From assembly GCA_026874595.1 (NCBI GenBank), contig CM049313.1:63556159-63620158 (forward strand): a stretch of 64,000 nucleotides of DNA, written 5' to 3'. Below are positions 36,273-47,276 of the stretch, piece after piece. A program made the position numbers and the translations under genes. Every line of letters begins with the position of its first letter. The first letter of the stretch is position 1. The notes under the pieces were generated by a model. The model searched no databases. It was not told the DNA's origin and was given only the letters and a program-made list of their open reading frames with translations. The stretch comes from Sipunculus nudus. Taxonomy: Eukaryota; Annelida; Sipuncula; Golfingiida; Sipunculidae.

Positions 36273-36520
36273 ATATTCAATGACTGAAAGATAAAAAAAG
36301 ACCAATGATGGATTATTAATCAATCAGTTTATGGACCATCCATATGACTGTGAAATCTGCCGTACAGAACTATTGAAAATAGTTATATTTTTATATAGTT
36401 ATATTGAAAGAGTAAATTTAGTCTAACATGTACATCACGCTGAAAGGTTAAGATAATGGCCATGTTGTTGACACTTATTATTTGCATAAACTTAAGTTTT
36501 AATGCTGTTCACAGTTTTGT
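36273..36520 (+). repeat. Dispersed repeat, copy a (split by the hAT element)
   Basis: It matches 52280-52520 over several blocks (gactgaaagataaaaaa, atgatggattatta, atgactgtgaaatctgc, ttttaatgctgtt). The related sequence resumes left of the hAT element (ggaattggttgtgaaattgtattc). Confidence 0.6.
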
Positions 36521-37437
36521 TCCCCCTCTTTCTTATATCTCTGACAGAATTATAATATTCTATCAGGATAATATAGCTTCTTTGGATATGCATCCATAAT
36601 CTTTTGTGATTGATAATGCTAAAAGGCATTTGATTTAATGGATAATGAAAGTAAACTACCAATCATCAATATGATTGATTAATTGGCAGACCACTAATAT
36701 GCAGTGCACAAGTTCACGGTAAAGGTAAACTGAAAGATGAAGATGATCATAGGATAATAATAACTCGAGGCATGACCTGCTAATCTTGAGAGTCTCAAAC
36801 TGGAGACTGAAGCAATAGGCTCCAAAGGTTCTGGTGGTGTTAAAATGGGGGTCAGCTATAGGTCCATCTGCTAAAACCAGGTACAGTCCCCTTATAAAAA
36901 TAAGTATGAATACAACTATCAGTTAAAAGTGGCATAATCGAAGCAAGGAATCACGACTCCAACTAGTATTACACATATAATGTAAGTTCATATGCTTTAA
37001 AAAATCCATAATATCATGACTCTTGTAGACCATTTAATAACTGACATGGCTTCAGAAAATATTTTAAACTCAAGCTAATATAGGAAAAAAATTGATTTTG
37101 TCATGACCTTTCAAGTTTATCCAATCAAAATATCCAAATAGATGACTTTTTATAAATTTTAGGGGCATATTAATCTGTGTCAATATGTGAACCTTTCTAA
37201 AAGGTACAGTTGAACAGGATAAAAGTCTGTATTTTGACACAACTAAGGATCTCAGTAGCATTTTCAATGTAAAATTATTTGTAATTTGTCACTATTTTAT
37301 CCAGTCCCCCTGCAAAACATTGTCAAATTTGAGTATTGCCATGTATTCATGATCATGTCTGGTGTGGGACCATCATCACAGTTGCATTCAGTCTGTCTCA
37401 GAGTTCCTTTGGGAATGTGTGGGTGTTCCTGCAGTAC

Positions 37438-37564
37438 CTTTTTTTCCATGATCCGAGCGATCTCTCCCAGTCCCCGGTCTAGCGCTGTCACTCTGTTCTG
37501 TGGCCATGGTCCAGAGTCTTGACTCTGCAGGTATTTTCCGAGGTCTCTGACAATCTTCTGGAGC
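37438..37564 (-). CDS. SCAPER: SCAPER exon 2 of 8 in window
   Basis: 127 bp between acceptor atttgtag and donor AAG/GTACTG. It encodes LQKIVRDLGKYLQSQ, then NRVTALDRGLGEIARIMEKK. The ALDR.LGEI.RI.EK block is a strongly conserved SCAPER signature. The open frame continues past the donor for about 45 codons, but that extension (CNCDDGPTPDM...) has no SCAPER character. The human protein continues directly into ENVADQ, which the next exon supplies as TSADQ. Start phase is one base and end phase is zero. SCAPER is a perinuclear ER-associated cyclin A/Cdk2-binding protein; human mutations cause retinal degeneration with intellectual disability. Confidence 0.93.
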
Positions 37565-39439
37565 CTACAAATATATATTGATCCTCTATAAACCTCACAA
37601 TACTGTAGACGCAAGAGAAGCACCCAAGACATGTCTCATCTATAACCATTAACCATGATGTGAAAAAGTCTGACGTGGGCATGACCTTCAGACAAATTAC
37701 CCGCACCATCACAAACCCTACACCAGTACATACTACATAAAAGGCTTTTATCTACACCAGGTTTTCATTTTATACCTTGTGTTCTCCAAGAATGGCTCCC
37801 TGAAGATGTAACATACACAAATTACATGTGGTTATCCAACTCCAGACAAACCAGGGCAGGACAATATTAAGCAATGAAATCTATGGACATTTTATACTGT
37901 CCATTCCAACAGGATTGACATTTTGAAATTTACAAAAACAATGAAACACACAAGCAGTCCATAGGCCATTAATGTTAAAATTTTGTTATTTCTTAAACTA
38001 GCTAAGTTTTGCTAGAGGTAATTTGATCAAAAACAGTTCCAGTGTGACTTCCAATATCTACAGCTGGTAGGCTGCTTAGTCTTGACCTTCACCTTGTAAG
38101 GTATTGTAAATACATTGGTGGCTTATTTTGATAATTCCAGAATCAATCTCAGTTGCTCATTCCCTGGTGTAAAAGTCTATGGTGTTTGTGTCTCAACTGT
38201 ACAGATTAAGAGAATGTCTGGTTGTGAAGAAACTATCAAATCATTGCTAGTACCAGATTTTCCACAAGCAAAACATGAAAAATTACTAGAAAATTCATAC
38301 TTTGCTAAGTGGACATGATATAAAATAAAATATATTGTTTATTTCCTTATATTTTCCATAGATTAATTGATGCAACAAATCACACAGTAATTGTTTGATG
38401 ATTAAACCAGGTATGGATAAATCAGAATATTCAAATCTTTGCATTTACAGTTTTTTTCATAACTTTTTTCTCTTGCTTAAACCTAAGAACAGATAAACAA
38501 TATACACATGGTGAAACTGTTTAACAAGAAAAATCATCTAATGCCATATAAAAATATTAATTATTCTACAGATTAGTGTGCTGCTCTACAGATTAGCGTG
38601 CTGCTCTTGTTTTTCCTGGATTAAATTTTTTTTTTTTGGACAAAAAAAATCTATGCAGGTAATGTTGCATGTTTGTTCTGTGGCACTAATACCTTAGAAG
38701 AAATACTGAAGGTATGAAAAATGGGCTAAGTTTTGCATTGATATATTTACCATTTCATGAATTGAAACAAATTTTGGTATTTTCTAGGGCAGCTGGCAAA
38801 ATTTCATTTATTGTGTCTTAACCGATAAAAAAAAATTGGCACCCTCACATATTATTTTTTGTGCTCAGAATTCACAGAACAATATTTTTTTTTGCTTTAT
38901 CCGCTGCATGATATGTTTGTGTAGTAGTGCACTAGGAGATTTAATTATCAGTAGGTCAATCTGCATGGGTACATTACAATGTTTGTCTTAGTTGGAAGAA
39001 AACTTAAATAAATATGTCTCCCTAAGAATATCATGACTGTCTGAATAGCCACTTCATAATTCATTTAACACAGGAAAGAATAATACTTATTATAATTTTA
39101 ACAAGGACCAAAAAAGCACAGATGACATTCAAATTTAATTTTTTTTTTAAATACGGCAGGTGACATTTATTTAAAGTGCTCATGAGACGAATTCGCTTAA
39201 TATAGATGCACTTGGGATATTTTGTCTTGTGTATTTTACTTCTACATGAAAAGGCAATTATAGCAATAAATATGACTAGAAGAAATTTCTTTATTTACGG
39301 CTAATTTTATTTATCAGTTTCTGGTGATAAACTGATTTATTCACTGAATGTTTTGTTCTCTGATTTCTAGAGCTAAGTCAGCTGTGAAAAAGAACTGAGT
39401 ACCAGGAGGGTTGATGATGATTTAATGTTACATAGTGAT

Positions 39440-39960
39440 CAGGGTCAGTGTTCTGACAAATCGGAACATGCACTAGCTCTTGCCAAGGACTGTGACACAA
39501 GACCTTCCTGTGACTGTGCCCTCACTGTCACCAGTCAGACCCCCTCTGTTAAATGATGGATGCTGATTTCCGGGGCCTCCTACACCGCGCTCCGTCCCAA
39601 CCATCAGTCTCCCCCTGGCGAGCTGGACACAAAGTGCCGGGATAATCAGAAGGTATGGGTCCTATTAACGCAAGGAGGGCCATAACGCAGGAGCTGCGTT
39701 CCTCCCAAAAGAGGGACAACAGCTCCGTTTAGTAGAGAAATACGAGATACAGAATCATTAAAGTGGGCCACGGGGAGTCATTGCGCGGAGCTGAAGTGCT
39801 CCAATGAAAATCTATAGGAAACCTTGCAATTAACACTTGGTTCCCTAACTGTCTAGTTTCTGCTGTGGCCACTACCCACAGCTGAAAATGTCTCGCAGAA
39901 TTATTGCGTTTGCTTGTTGCGGGAAAAAAAATGGACGTAAAACTTTGTTAGCCCTGGTTT
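39440..39960. promoter_or_regulatory. GC-rich intronic island, candidate enhancer
   Basis: A non-repetitive stretch with higher GC/CpG than its flanks. It contains GGGATAATC, ACCACAGC/CAGCTG-like words and tgttgcgggaaa. No open frame of note. It lies in the 9.1-kb SCAPER intron. Confidence 0.3.
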
Positions 39961-40244
39961 TTTAAAACCTCAGCCTCAGCATGGTCTGACACTTGATCTG
40001 TTTATTTTCTACTTTCAAACAATGCCGAGGTGTTGAGACAATTCAATGCTGTTCTGTGTATCCCTCGGAGCATTTATCTTCTGTCTTGAGGACGGAACAA
40101 CAGAAAAGAAGTAGAAGTATTATTTGTATTTCCAGAAAGTTTAACATTTTTTACAAAACAAATATTTGTGTAATATGAAGTTAATAAAGCCATGATGATT
40201 GATTTTATCACTGTAAAAGTTCATTGTCACATATGTGTGTTCAA

Positions 40245-40265
40245 ACATATATATATATATATATG

Positions 40266-40321
<56 letters not shown>
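40245..40321. repeat. AT microsatellite
   Basis: (AT)n of about 75 bp with one interruption (gtataa), directly before the TRIM-like element. Confidence 0.95.
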
Positions 40322-40324
<3 letters not shown>

Positions 40325-40328
40325 ATAT

Positions 40329-41025
40329 TGTTACGGGGTGACATAAAAGCAGACCGAACTGTCTTTCTAGTGAAGCTTGCTTTGCTAGCGAAGCAGTCGG
40401 TACGCCGGACTTGTACGCCACCAATCTGGATTCAACTCCCGGATTGGCCCAGGATTTTTCCCCTCAACAATTTGTCTTCGTAACAAAATGGGGGCTCGTC
40501 CAACGTGACGGTTAACTTTGTGGCCCAGGGAATAAGCTCACCAAAGCGCGACTCCTGGAATAATTCGTCTTGTTCTGATAGCAGAATGCTCTAAAGAGGG
40601 GGTGTGTTACGGGGTGACATAAAAGCGGACCTAACTGTCTCCCTAGTGAATTTTGCTTTTCTACCAAAGCGGTTGGTCGGCCTGACTTGCGCGCTACTGA
40701 CCTGGGTTCGAAACTGGGATCGACCCAGGATTTTCCCCTGAGCAATTTTTCTTCGTAACAAAATGGGGGTTTGTCTAACATGATGGTTAACTTTGTGGCC
40801 AAGGGAATAAGCTCAACAAAGTGTGACTCCTGGGATAATTAGTCTTGTTCAGATGGCAGAACGCTCTTAAGAGGGGGTGTGTTACAGGGTGACATAAAAA
40901 GCGGACCAAACTGTCTCGCTAGTGAAGCTTGCTTTTCTAGCGAAGCGGTTGGTACGCCGGACCGACCTGGGTTCGACTCCCGGATCGGCCCAGGATTTTC
41001 CCCTCAACAATTTCTCTTAGTAACA
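40329..41025 (+). mobile_element. Tandem TRIM-like LTR retroelement (3 LTRs, 2 internal parts)
   Basis: Three direct repeats begin TGTTAC(G/A)GGGTGACATAAAA and end with GTAACA: 40329-40485, 40605-40760 and 40880-41025 (157, 156, 146 bp). After the first, aaa then TGGGGGCTCGTCC (40489-40501) matches the classic tRNA-Pro primer site of retroviruses. Purine tracts aaagaggggg precede LTRs 2 and 3. Internal parts are only about 119 bp and non-coding. LTR-internal-LTR-internal-LTR is what unequal recombination between LTRs yields. Flanking ATAT on both sides may be a 4-bp duplication, but it lies in AT-repeat sequence. Each LTR also holds tRNA-like promoter boxes. Confidence 0.75.
40386..40450 (+). 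promoter_or_regulatory. tRNA-like A and B boxes in TRIM LTR 1
   Basis: TAGCGAAGCAGTCGG (A-box type) is followed by GATTCAACTCC (B-box type) inside a T-arm-like hairpin. The better preserved version in LTR 3 (40938-40952 and 40970-40980) has GGTTCGACTCC, with a CTGGG/CCCGG stem and a 7-base TTCGACT loop, as in a real tRNA T arm. Confidence 0.6.
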
Positions 41026-43849
41026 ATATATATCGAGAGAGAGACATATGACAATTATAGAGGATTTATATATTACATATTATTGACATGATGCTGCCCC
41101 AACTAAATAGGTCCACAGAAAAATATTGATGAGCAATGTCAAGAAAAACAACTGCAATATTTAATTTTTTTTTTTTGCCTAAAGACACACAAAAATATGT
41201 AACTTGACAGATTTATATGGTGAATAAATATGCATAATGTTTCAAATGGATTTGAAAAGTTCATATTATCAGAGTGCAGATTTAAATTTTTTAACAGACT
41301 GACCATGTTTCTTTAATTTGGCTAAGTAGCTTATTAGGCAGGTAATTCCAAAATTAAGGTGCACATATACTGAAAATTTGACCCAAAATTTTATCCAGAT
41401 TTGTGATCTAAACTTGGAGGTTCCTTGGGTAACCTTTCTGTGTATAATAAAGATCTGATATAACATCTGATTTTGTAAAAATGTTTAATAATCTTTTTAG
41501 AAATCTATACTCTTAAGTTTCAGATTATTTGGTAATTTTTGTATAAAGAAAATATGTCTGTAATAAATCATTTCAACAAGAGTATATGTAACATGACAGC
41601 ATAATATCTAATCAACCAAGAAATACATTTGTTATAACATACAGATAGACAAACAGATAAACAATGGTGAATGCAATAAAATACTTCACCAGTTGAGACA
41701 ATAGTAATTAAGGCTACACCAAAAAATAAAATGTTCTATTGACTTGGTCTAAATATGTGATGCATTCTGGAAAATGTTTTTTTTTATTAACACCTGATAA
41801 AAACATTTGGAATTTTGCAAATTTGCATGAAGAAAAAAATATATGCTTTATGTGCTTCAGTTCTTAAAATGGTCCACGTAAACAAAAAGTTTAAAGGGTC
41901 CCATTCACAAAACAAGGCACGTTATATAAACATAAAATATAGACACGGTTTTCTCCATGAAATATCATGGAACTGCCAATATTTTTCTCTTAAATGGTAT
42001 GTTTAAGCCTGTAGGCAAGTGGAAAAAAGCTTACACCAGGCAGGTTCAGTGATGCAAAATATAAACATAGTGTGCACACCATCTGGTGGTCATAATGCGT
42101 GATGTCATAAAACAAGATTTTTCAAGGGACAAACCAGTGATTCTTCCATTTCTTTTTTATGTTATATTTCAACCTTTGGGAGTTGTTGTGCATGCATGAG
42201 ATCGGACCTCTGGTCATGCAGTCTTGTAAGAGTAAGCAGACACACCTGGACTGTTTTTTACTCGCACACTGATCCATTAAAAAGTATATAACAGGTAAAG
42301 TTGAGACGGTAAACCCATTTGCTGGGATGGTTTTGCTAGGAAACTTTACTTCAGCCAAGAAGAACTGATAATGCACATGTTAATGCAAATGTTTACATAC
42401 CTTTAAGGTGTCATAATTGTATGCAACCCCTATGTCTAAAAAAAATCCAAAAGTAATTTATATTCATTAATATATTCTTTTTTATATTTATTAAATAATT
42501 TATTGAATCAAAATTTAATATTTCAGTTTTAGGGTTGATAGAATCATGATAGAAAAAAACAAAAAAAGTTTTGAGATATTGTCATGCAGTTTGATTTAGT
42601 TTATTACAAAGCGATAATTGTTCCAGGGGCTTAAAAAAAAACCTTTTAAAAATTTTATTTTTTTTAATGTTAAAAATTCATGTGAAAATGAATAAAAAGT
42701 TAACAAATATGTATACTATCAAAAAGATCATGGTTCTAAGTTAACAATAATGTAGACTTTATTGGTACGTCTATTATGAATTTAAAGGTCTTTTGAACAA
42801 ATTTAGATATAGGGGTTTCAAACAATAATTATACCTTAATGCATTTTCTGTGAACACTTTGAAGGGATCAAGGCAAGATCACCAATTGACAATATTACCA
42901 GGTCTTGATGCTTATTCTGACAAAAAAAGGAAAGAAATATTTAAATCCACAAATAAAAAAGCAGAGATTCCACAGAACAATCCTTTTTTAGCATATGGCC
43001 TAAGACTTGCATGTGCACCACTTTTTTTCACAGACTTGCAGGCAGCAATTAGCAGACATCTCTTTCACACAGGGTCATTAACTGCTTTGTTGTGGGGGTA
43101 AAGTAAGTGTTCCATTACAAATCTGAAAAGCAAATATTACGCCTTTTCCAGGAGAAAAAATATTTTTGTCGACCAATTCAAACAGCCCTGTGGGCCATCA
43201 CAGGACAGTGTACAAAGACAAGACAAAGGGTTATCAGGATTTTATCAGCCACGTCAAAGTAACTGGGACGGCCTGATGAAATGTGCATTACCATAAAATA
43301 AAACAAAAATCTTTAAAACTAAAATGGCCTCCTCCCCTTCCAACCCTCTGATCCACCCACTACAGAGCTGATACAGACAAACTTAATTAATTACAAACCC
43401 ATCCTACTGTTTTAAAAGGAAATGTTGTGGTCCTCTTAAAAAATCACAATGGAACACTTCAACTGTGCATTAGGGTGCTGGGAGAAATTTAAATGTTACT
43501 ATAGGATATTTTTTTTTAGCATTACTGTCTAACTCCCAAAGATAAATTTCCATCAGCATTAGTTTCTTTTTTTTTGTCTGTTTGTTAGCTGATCATTTAA
43601 AGGGATTTCAAAGATTTTCTCAATAAATCTTATGATTACATGTCAATACTCTGTTCCAGTAAATCTGTCTATTTGTTTATTTATTTTCCTTATTTTTTTT
43701 TTTTGGGGGGGGGGATATATTTTTTAATATTTTTCACAGAAGTAAATTTCATGCATAAATTAAAAAAAAATTGTTAATCATGAAATCCATTATATAGCTT
43801 TCATCATGGTAAAAATCTTCTTTGTTGACTTTAACAATCACTGTATTAT

Positions 43850-44190
43850 CCCTGTCAGGAAGATGTAAATCAACGTGCTCAGGATGGAATCCCAAGTGGG
43901 GGTCGATGGGGTCAAACAGCAGTCATGTGACTAACGAGCCATGCAGGTATCTTATGTTGGATCCATTGTGCCAAGGACCCATCCATTTGGAGACGTCAGG
44001 ACTCATATTTGTCTGCGCTCATTCAAGTATGGCAGCCATATTGCTGGAGTCATTATCGACGGCCACTCCGTAAGGTGTCCACTTCCTCTATTGTCTTTAC
44101 AATCTGTTCTGATGGAGAGTGAAAGTGACGTTTCTCCCTGCTCGGTGTTCACCCTTTTAAAGGCCCATATGGCTCAGCGTTTAACTAACA
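43850..44190. promoter_or_regulatory. GC-rich intronic island, candidate enhancer
   Basis: A single-copy-looking, GC-richer block with the palindromic E-box-type GTCATGTGAC (43922-43931) and CAAGTGG. Overlapping plus-strand frames of 83 and 86 codons show no protein similarity I know and no splice context, so I do not call a gene. Confidence 0.3.
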
Positions 44191-45639
44191 ATGCCACCTG
44201 ATAGGCCAACACATCAATCCAGTTAACTTATTTTAGCCTTGAAATTCAATACAGCTGGTCTCTACAAGAACGCCAGGATTGAAAATGTAAAAACAATTCA
44301 CAGAACAAGTGACACTGCATGGTCCCTAGCATTTACTTAAAAAAAAAACCTGATGAGTTTTCATTATTCTGGGTGTTTTTCCAGCTAATTTCTTCATTAA
44401 AAGTCACCATAGGCAACCATCCAGTTGATATGCTGCTTGAACATGAGACAATATAAAACACTAACCAATGTCTCTTTTAGTTCAATAGAGTTCCCAGATT
44501 TTTCTCAGATTTCAGTATTAATCACAAAATTCCTGACTGGATATAGGGAAACTAATTTTCTGGGGTTTCTCTCATTTTTAGCTGGGCACCTTTGTTGTTT
44601 GAACAGTTGTGTCAAATAAGATATAACTGTTTTGTTTTTCTATGATGACAAGCATACAAGGAAAATGCCAGTGCTTAACAAATTTAAAGCCAGTGTAAGC
44701 ACTATTATAGGGAAAATATTTTTAATCCTGCGATTGATGCGCTAATAAAAAATATTATTATTATTTTATTACTTTCACACAGGCTTTAATTTCAATTCTT
44801 GGCACAGGTATTTATTTGCAAGGACTAGCTCTTGTTTCAATTGTTCTTCCTGATCATCATCTTTAGGGTCTGTAACTGGTTATCAAGATATATCAATTTG
44901 TACAAGGACAGCTCCAAGATTTTATTTTTGGGGGGTTGCTGGCATTTACACTAAGGAACTAGAGTCCTAATTAATTTATACAGGTCCCAAAGGCAGAGGC
45001 GTCAGCCTTAAAAAACATGTGATAACAGTGTTAAAGAGATAATCCCCCCCCCCCTAAGGTGGGGGTTTAAACCCTTTTAACATAATGACATACAAGCTTG
45101 ATAGATATATTAAATGAAGTAACAGATAATGCATCTGGATAAACAGACAAACGGACAGACAAAGACACAGAAAGTGCTAATGTAACAGTTTGCCAGTCAT
45201 GAATGTCTAGACTTATGGCAAGTCCTGTAAAGTTCAATTATGAAAGGTCTCAATATCCCAGCATCACAACAGCTCATAGAAATAATTGGGTTCATTTATC
45301 ACAAGGGTTTAGTATATTTGAAACTGGGGTGTTCATTTATTGTAGACCAAAGTAATTAATGAAAACCAATCACAATTAAACCAGAGAAAATTAACTGCTG
45401 GAGTTGAGATGCTGTTTTAACTTAATCAGCAACAGGCTGTAGACACAGACTGTGGCATTTGCTTTACAGTAACTAATACACACCGATATTGAGGGTCTGC
45501 CATGGTAGTAATAACAGCGTCCATAATCGGCAGCACATTCACAAGTGTTAAGACTATAGAGTTATCATGGTAATACCCAAGCCCAGGGCAATAATATGAA
45601 GGAGTTTCGAGAGTTCATGATACCAGATTCATAAACCGA

Positions 45640-46130
45640 CCCCAAACAGACATACAGTGCAACAGAGACCACGATCCTCAAAGATGACAAGTGTTGTCCA
45701 AATATGACCCAAGCCATTGTTTAAAGCCCGCCCTTAGCCAGGGCAGGGGGTTACATCGTCCATGATGACAGTGGTTGTAGCACAGTTGACTAATGACACT
45801 GTGCTCCATCAGAAATCAATTAGCCATGTTCATTTCTGCAGTGTCGCCCCGTCTCGACTGTCACAACGCCTGGGTTATGGGTGATGTACGATGGCCAAGT
45901 ACTCCATTCTCAAGCCTTTTCTTCCTCCAGCATGCAAGAGCACCGACCCCAGGAGTCCAAAATTGCCAAGCTCCAGGACATTTCTCGGAATTTACGAGCC
46001 GTACTCGTAATCAACAGAAAAAGGTGCAAGATATATTCATATGATGTGTTTAAGCGTTCAAAACATGCCTGGCTGTACCATTTTATTCCGTCCACAATTC
46101 TGAAGGAAACTGACATCCAGGAGAGCTTAA
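45640..46130. promoter_or_regulatory. GC-rich intronic island, candidate enhancer
   Basis: GC-richer than its flanks, about 550 bp downstream (on the gene strand) of exon 1. It contains CATTGTTT (SOX type), GCCCGCCC and TCAATTAG (homeodomain type, about 45816). Short frames on both strands are unlikely to be genes. Confidence 0.3.
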
Positions 46131-46677
46131 GTAGTTTAGTCAGTTAATTACCGCAACTAGTTCATTTGATCAGCTGTAGTAATATGTTGCCCACTGTAAA
46201 AGGCAATCCGGGTTTAACCAATATAGGGTTTTATTTGTTTGTTCACCCACTTTCACGATTGGTCATAAAATAACACTCACCAAAATCAGATTTGCACGAC
46301 AACGCAAAAGTAATTTGTAACCTCACTTCTGTTATTGCATTAATTCTCAGAATTTACTCTACGAACTAAGACATTTTACAACAGCATTTAAAATCAAACA
46401 GAATATCATGGTTTCTTTGCAGTTTTCATTCCCTGAAACAAAGGGAATTTAAAATAATTGAAAAATGTGACAAAAAATACAAACTAATGAAAAATGCATA
46501 AAAGAGCCTGCAAAACAATGTCTGTATGGAATAGTCAGTGTGAAAAAATTATTAATTGTATTGCAACGAGGTTTGATCATGTATTTCTTTAGAAAGAAAT
46601 TCTCTGGCACAAACCAGATCAGGGAAAAATGTGACTGGGACGTGACAACGGTAAAAATGAAAGAGGAATGTACTCAC

Positions 46678-46743
46678 TTGGCCCTGTGCTCGGATTCTAC
46701 TGTCTGCTGTTTGCTGGCCAGGGCCGCTTCATACTCGCTCCCT
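46678..46743 (-). CDS. SCAPER: SCAPER exon 1 of 8 in window (coiled-coil to ARM-like junction)
   Basis: This 66-bp internal exon has acceptor ttcacag and donor AA/GTGAGT on the minus strand. Only one frame is open; it reads SEYEAALASKQQ...SEHRAK and is charged and helical. It aligns with the segment of vertebrate SCAPER just after the C2H2 finger (AKEYESLM...YKAK, from memory). The first base completes a codon begun upstream. The last two bases join the G of the next exon to give Lys, so the joined text runs SEHRAK-LQKIVRD as expected. Too short to identify alone; the call rests on this phase-perfect junction. The finger exon should lie upstream, but no candidate is visible before 64000. Confidence 0.8.
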
Positions 46744-47109
46744 CTGTGAAAAAACAACAAGTACATTAAAATAGTCAATAAGAATATCAAATTGTATGAT
46801 GATATCTGTGAATATGATGTTAAAACTATCATGGGCTCCCATCACCATCTGAATAAAATGTGTAAAATATTTCTGTTTTTCATGGTCAATTGGTTCATCT
46901 TTATGAAAACATGATATAATTTTAAAGATGAGTTATTTTTAAACTATACAGGGTTCCAGTGTCCCTTTCATTACAAACATATAAAATATAGGATATTTAT
47001 GTTTGAGAAAAATTGATTATTTGGTTTATCTGGAAACAAGAAAATAGTTCCCTATTTTGTTAAAATACACATGGCTCCCTTCCCCTTTGACCACAATATT
47101 AATGAAATA

Positions 47110-47276
47110 CAGTAAAACCAAATTAACGACCACCTCTGTTACATGACCACCTCAAAAATATAACCACTTGTTCAGAGTCCCGATTCTCTTTAGTTCCTTA
47201 TGTAAGACCTCCCTTTGACAACCACCTCAACATGTGACCACTTTATTGTTGTCCCATCAGTGGTCTAATTTTACTG
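47110..47276. mobile_element. pogo/Tc1-like MITE (167 bp)
   Basis: CAGTAAAACCAAATTA...ACCAC at the left is mirrored by GTGGTCTAATTTTACTG at the right. TA precedes the left end; the right-hand TA is two bases off. No coding content. Confidence 0.6.

Larger units (their letters stand above)
29588..37437 (-). other. SCAPER: SCAPER 7.8-kb intron between exons 3 and 2
   Basis: Dominated by a 5.8-kb type-D element (29637-35393) with a type-E element inside it and a type-B element inside that. A hAT-like insertion (35757-36272) sits in a second repeat. The stretch 36520-37430 has no recognised feature. Confidence 0.85.
37565..46677 (-). other. SCAPER: SCAPER 9.1-kb intron between exons 2 and 1
   Basis: Contains three GC-rich islands (39.4-40.0, 43.85-44.2, 45.64-46.13 kb), an AT microsatellite and the tandem TRIM-like element. 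Remaining segments 37565-39440, 41030-43850 and 44200-45640 are AT-rich and show no genes or repeats I can name. Confidence 0.85.

Noticed and set aside
37297-37437. Extension of the exon 2 open frame (CNCDDGPTPDMIMNTW...)
   Set aside because: A GT donor follows EKK, and the next exon continues the family sequence in phase (TSADQ). The extension has no SCAPER similarity.
40141-40424. Frames rich in Ile-Tyr
   Set aside because: Translation of the AT microsatellite.
40329-41025. A tRNA gene cluster
   Set aside because: The A and B boxes and T arm are present but no acceptor stem pairs, and the boxes lie inside direct repeats with LTR features.
43822-44201. Overlapping plus-strand frames of 83 and 86 codons
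   Set aside because: No recognisable protein and no splice or promoter context, and two frames cover the same bases. Kept only as part of a GC-rich island.
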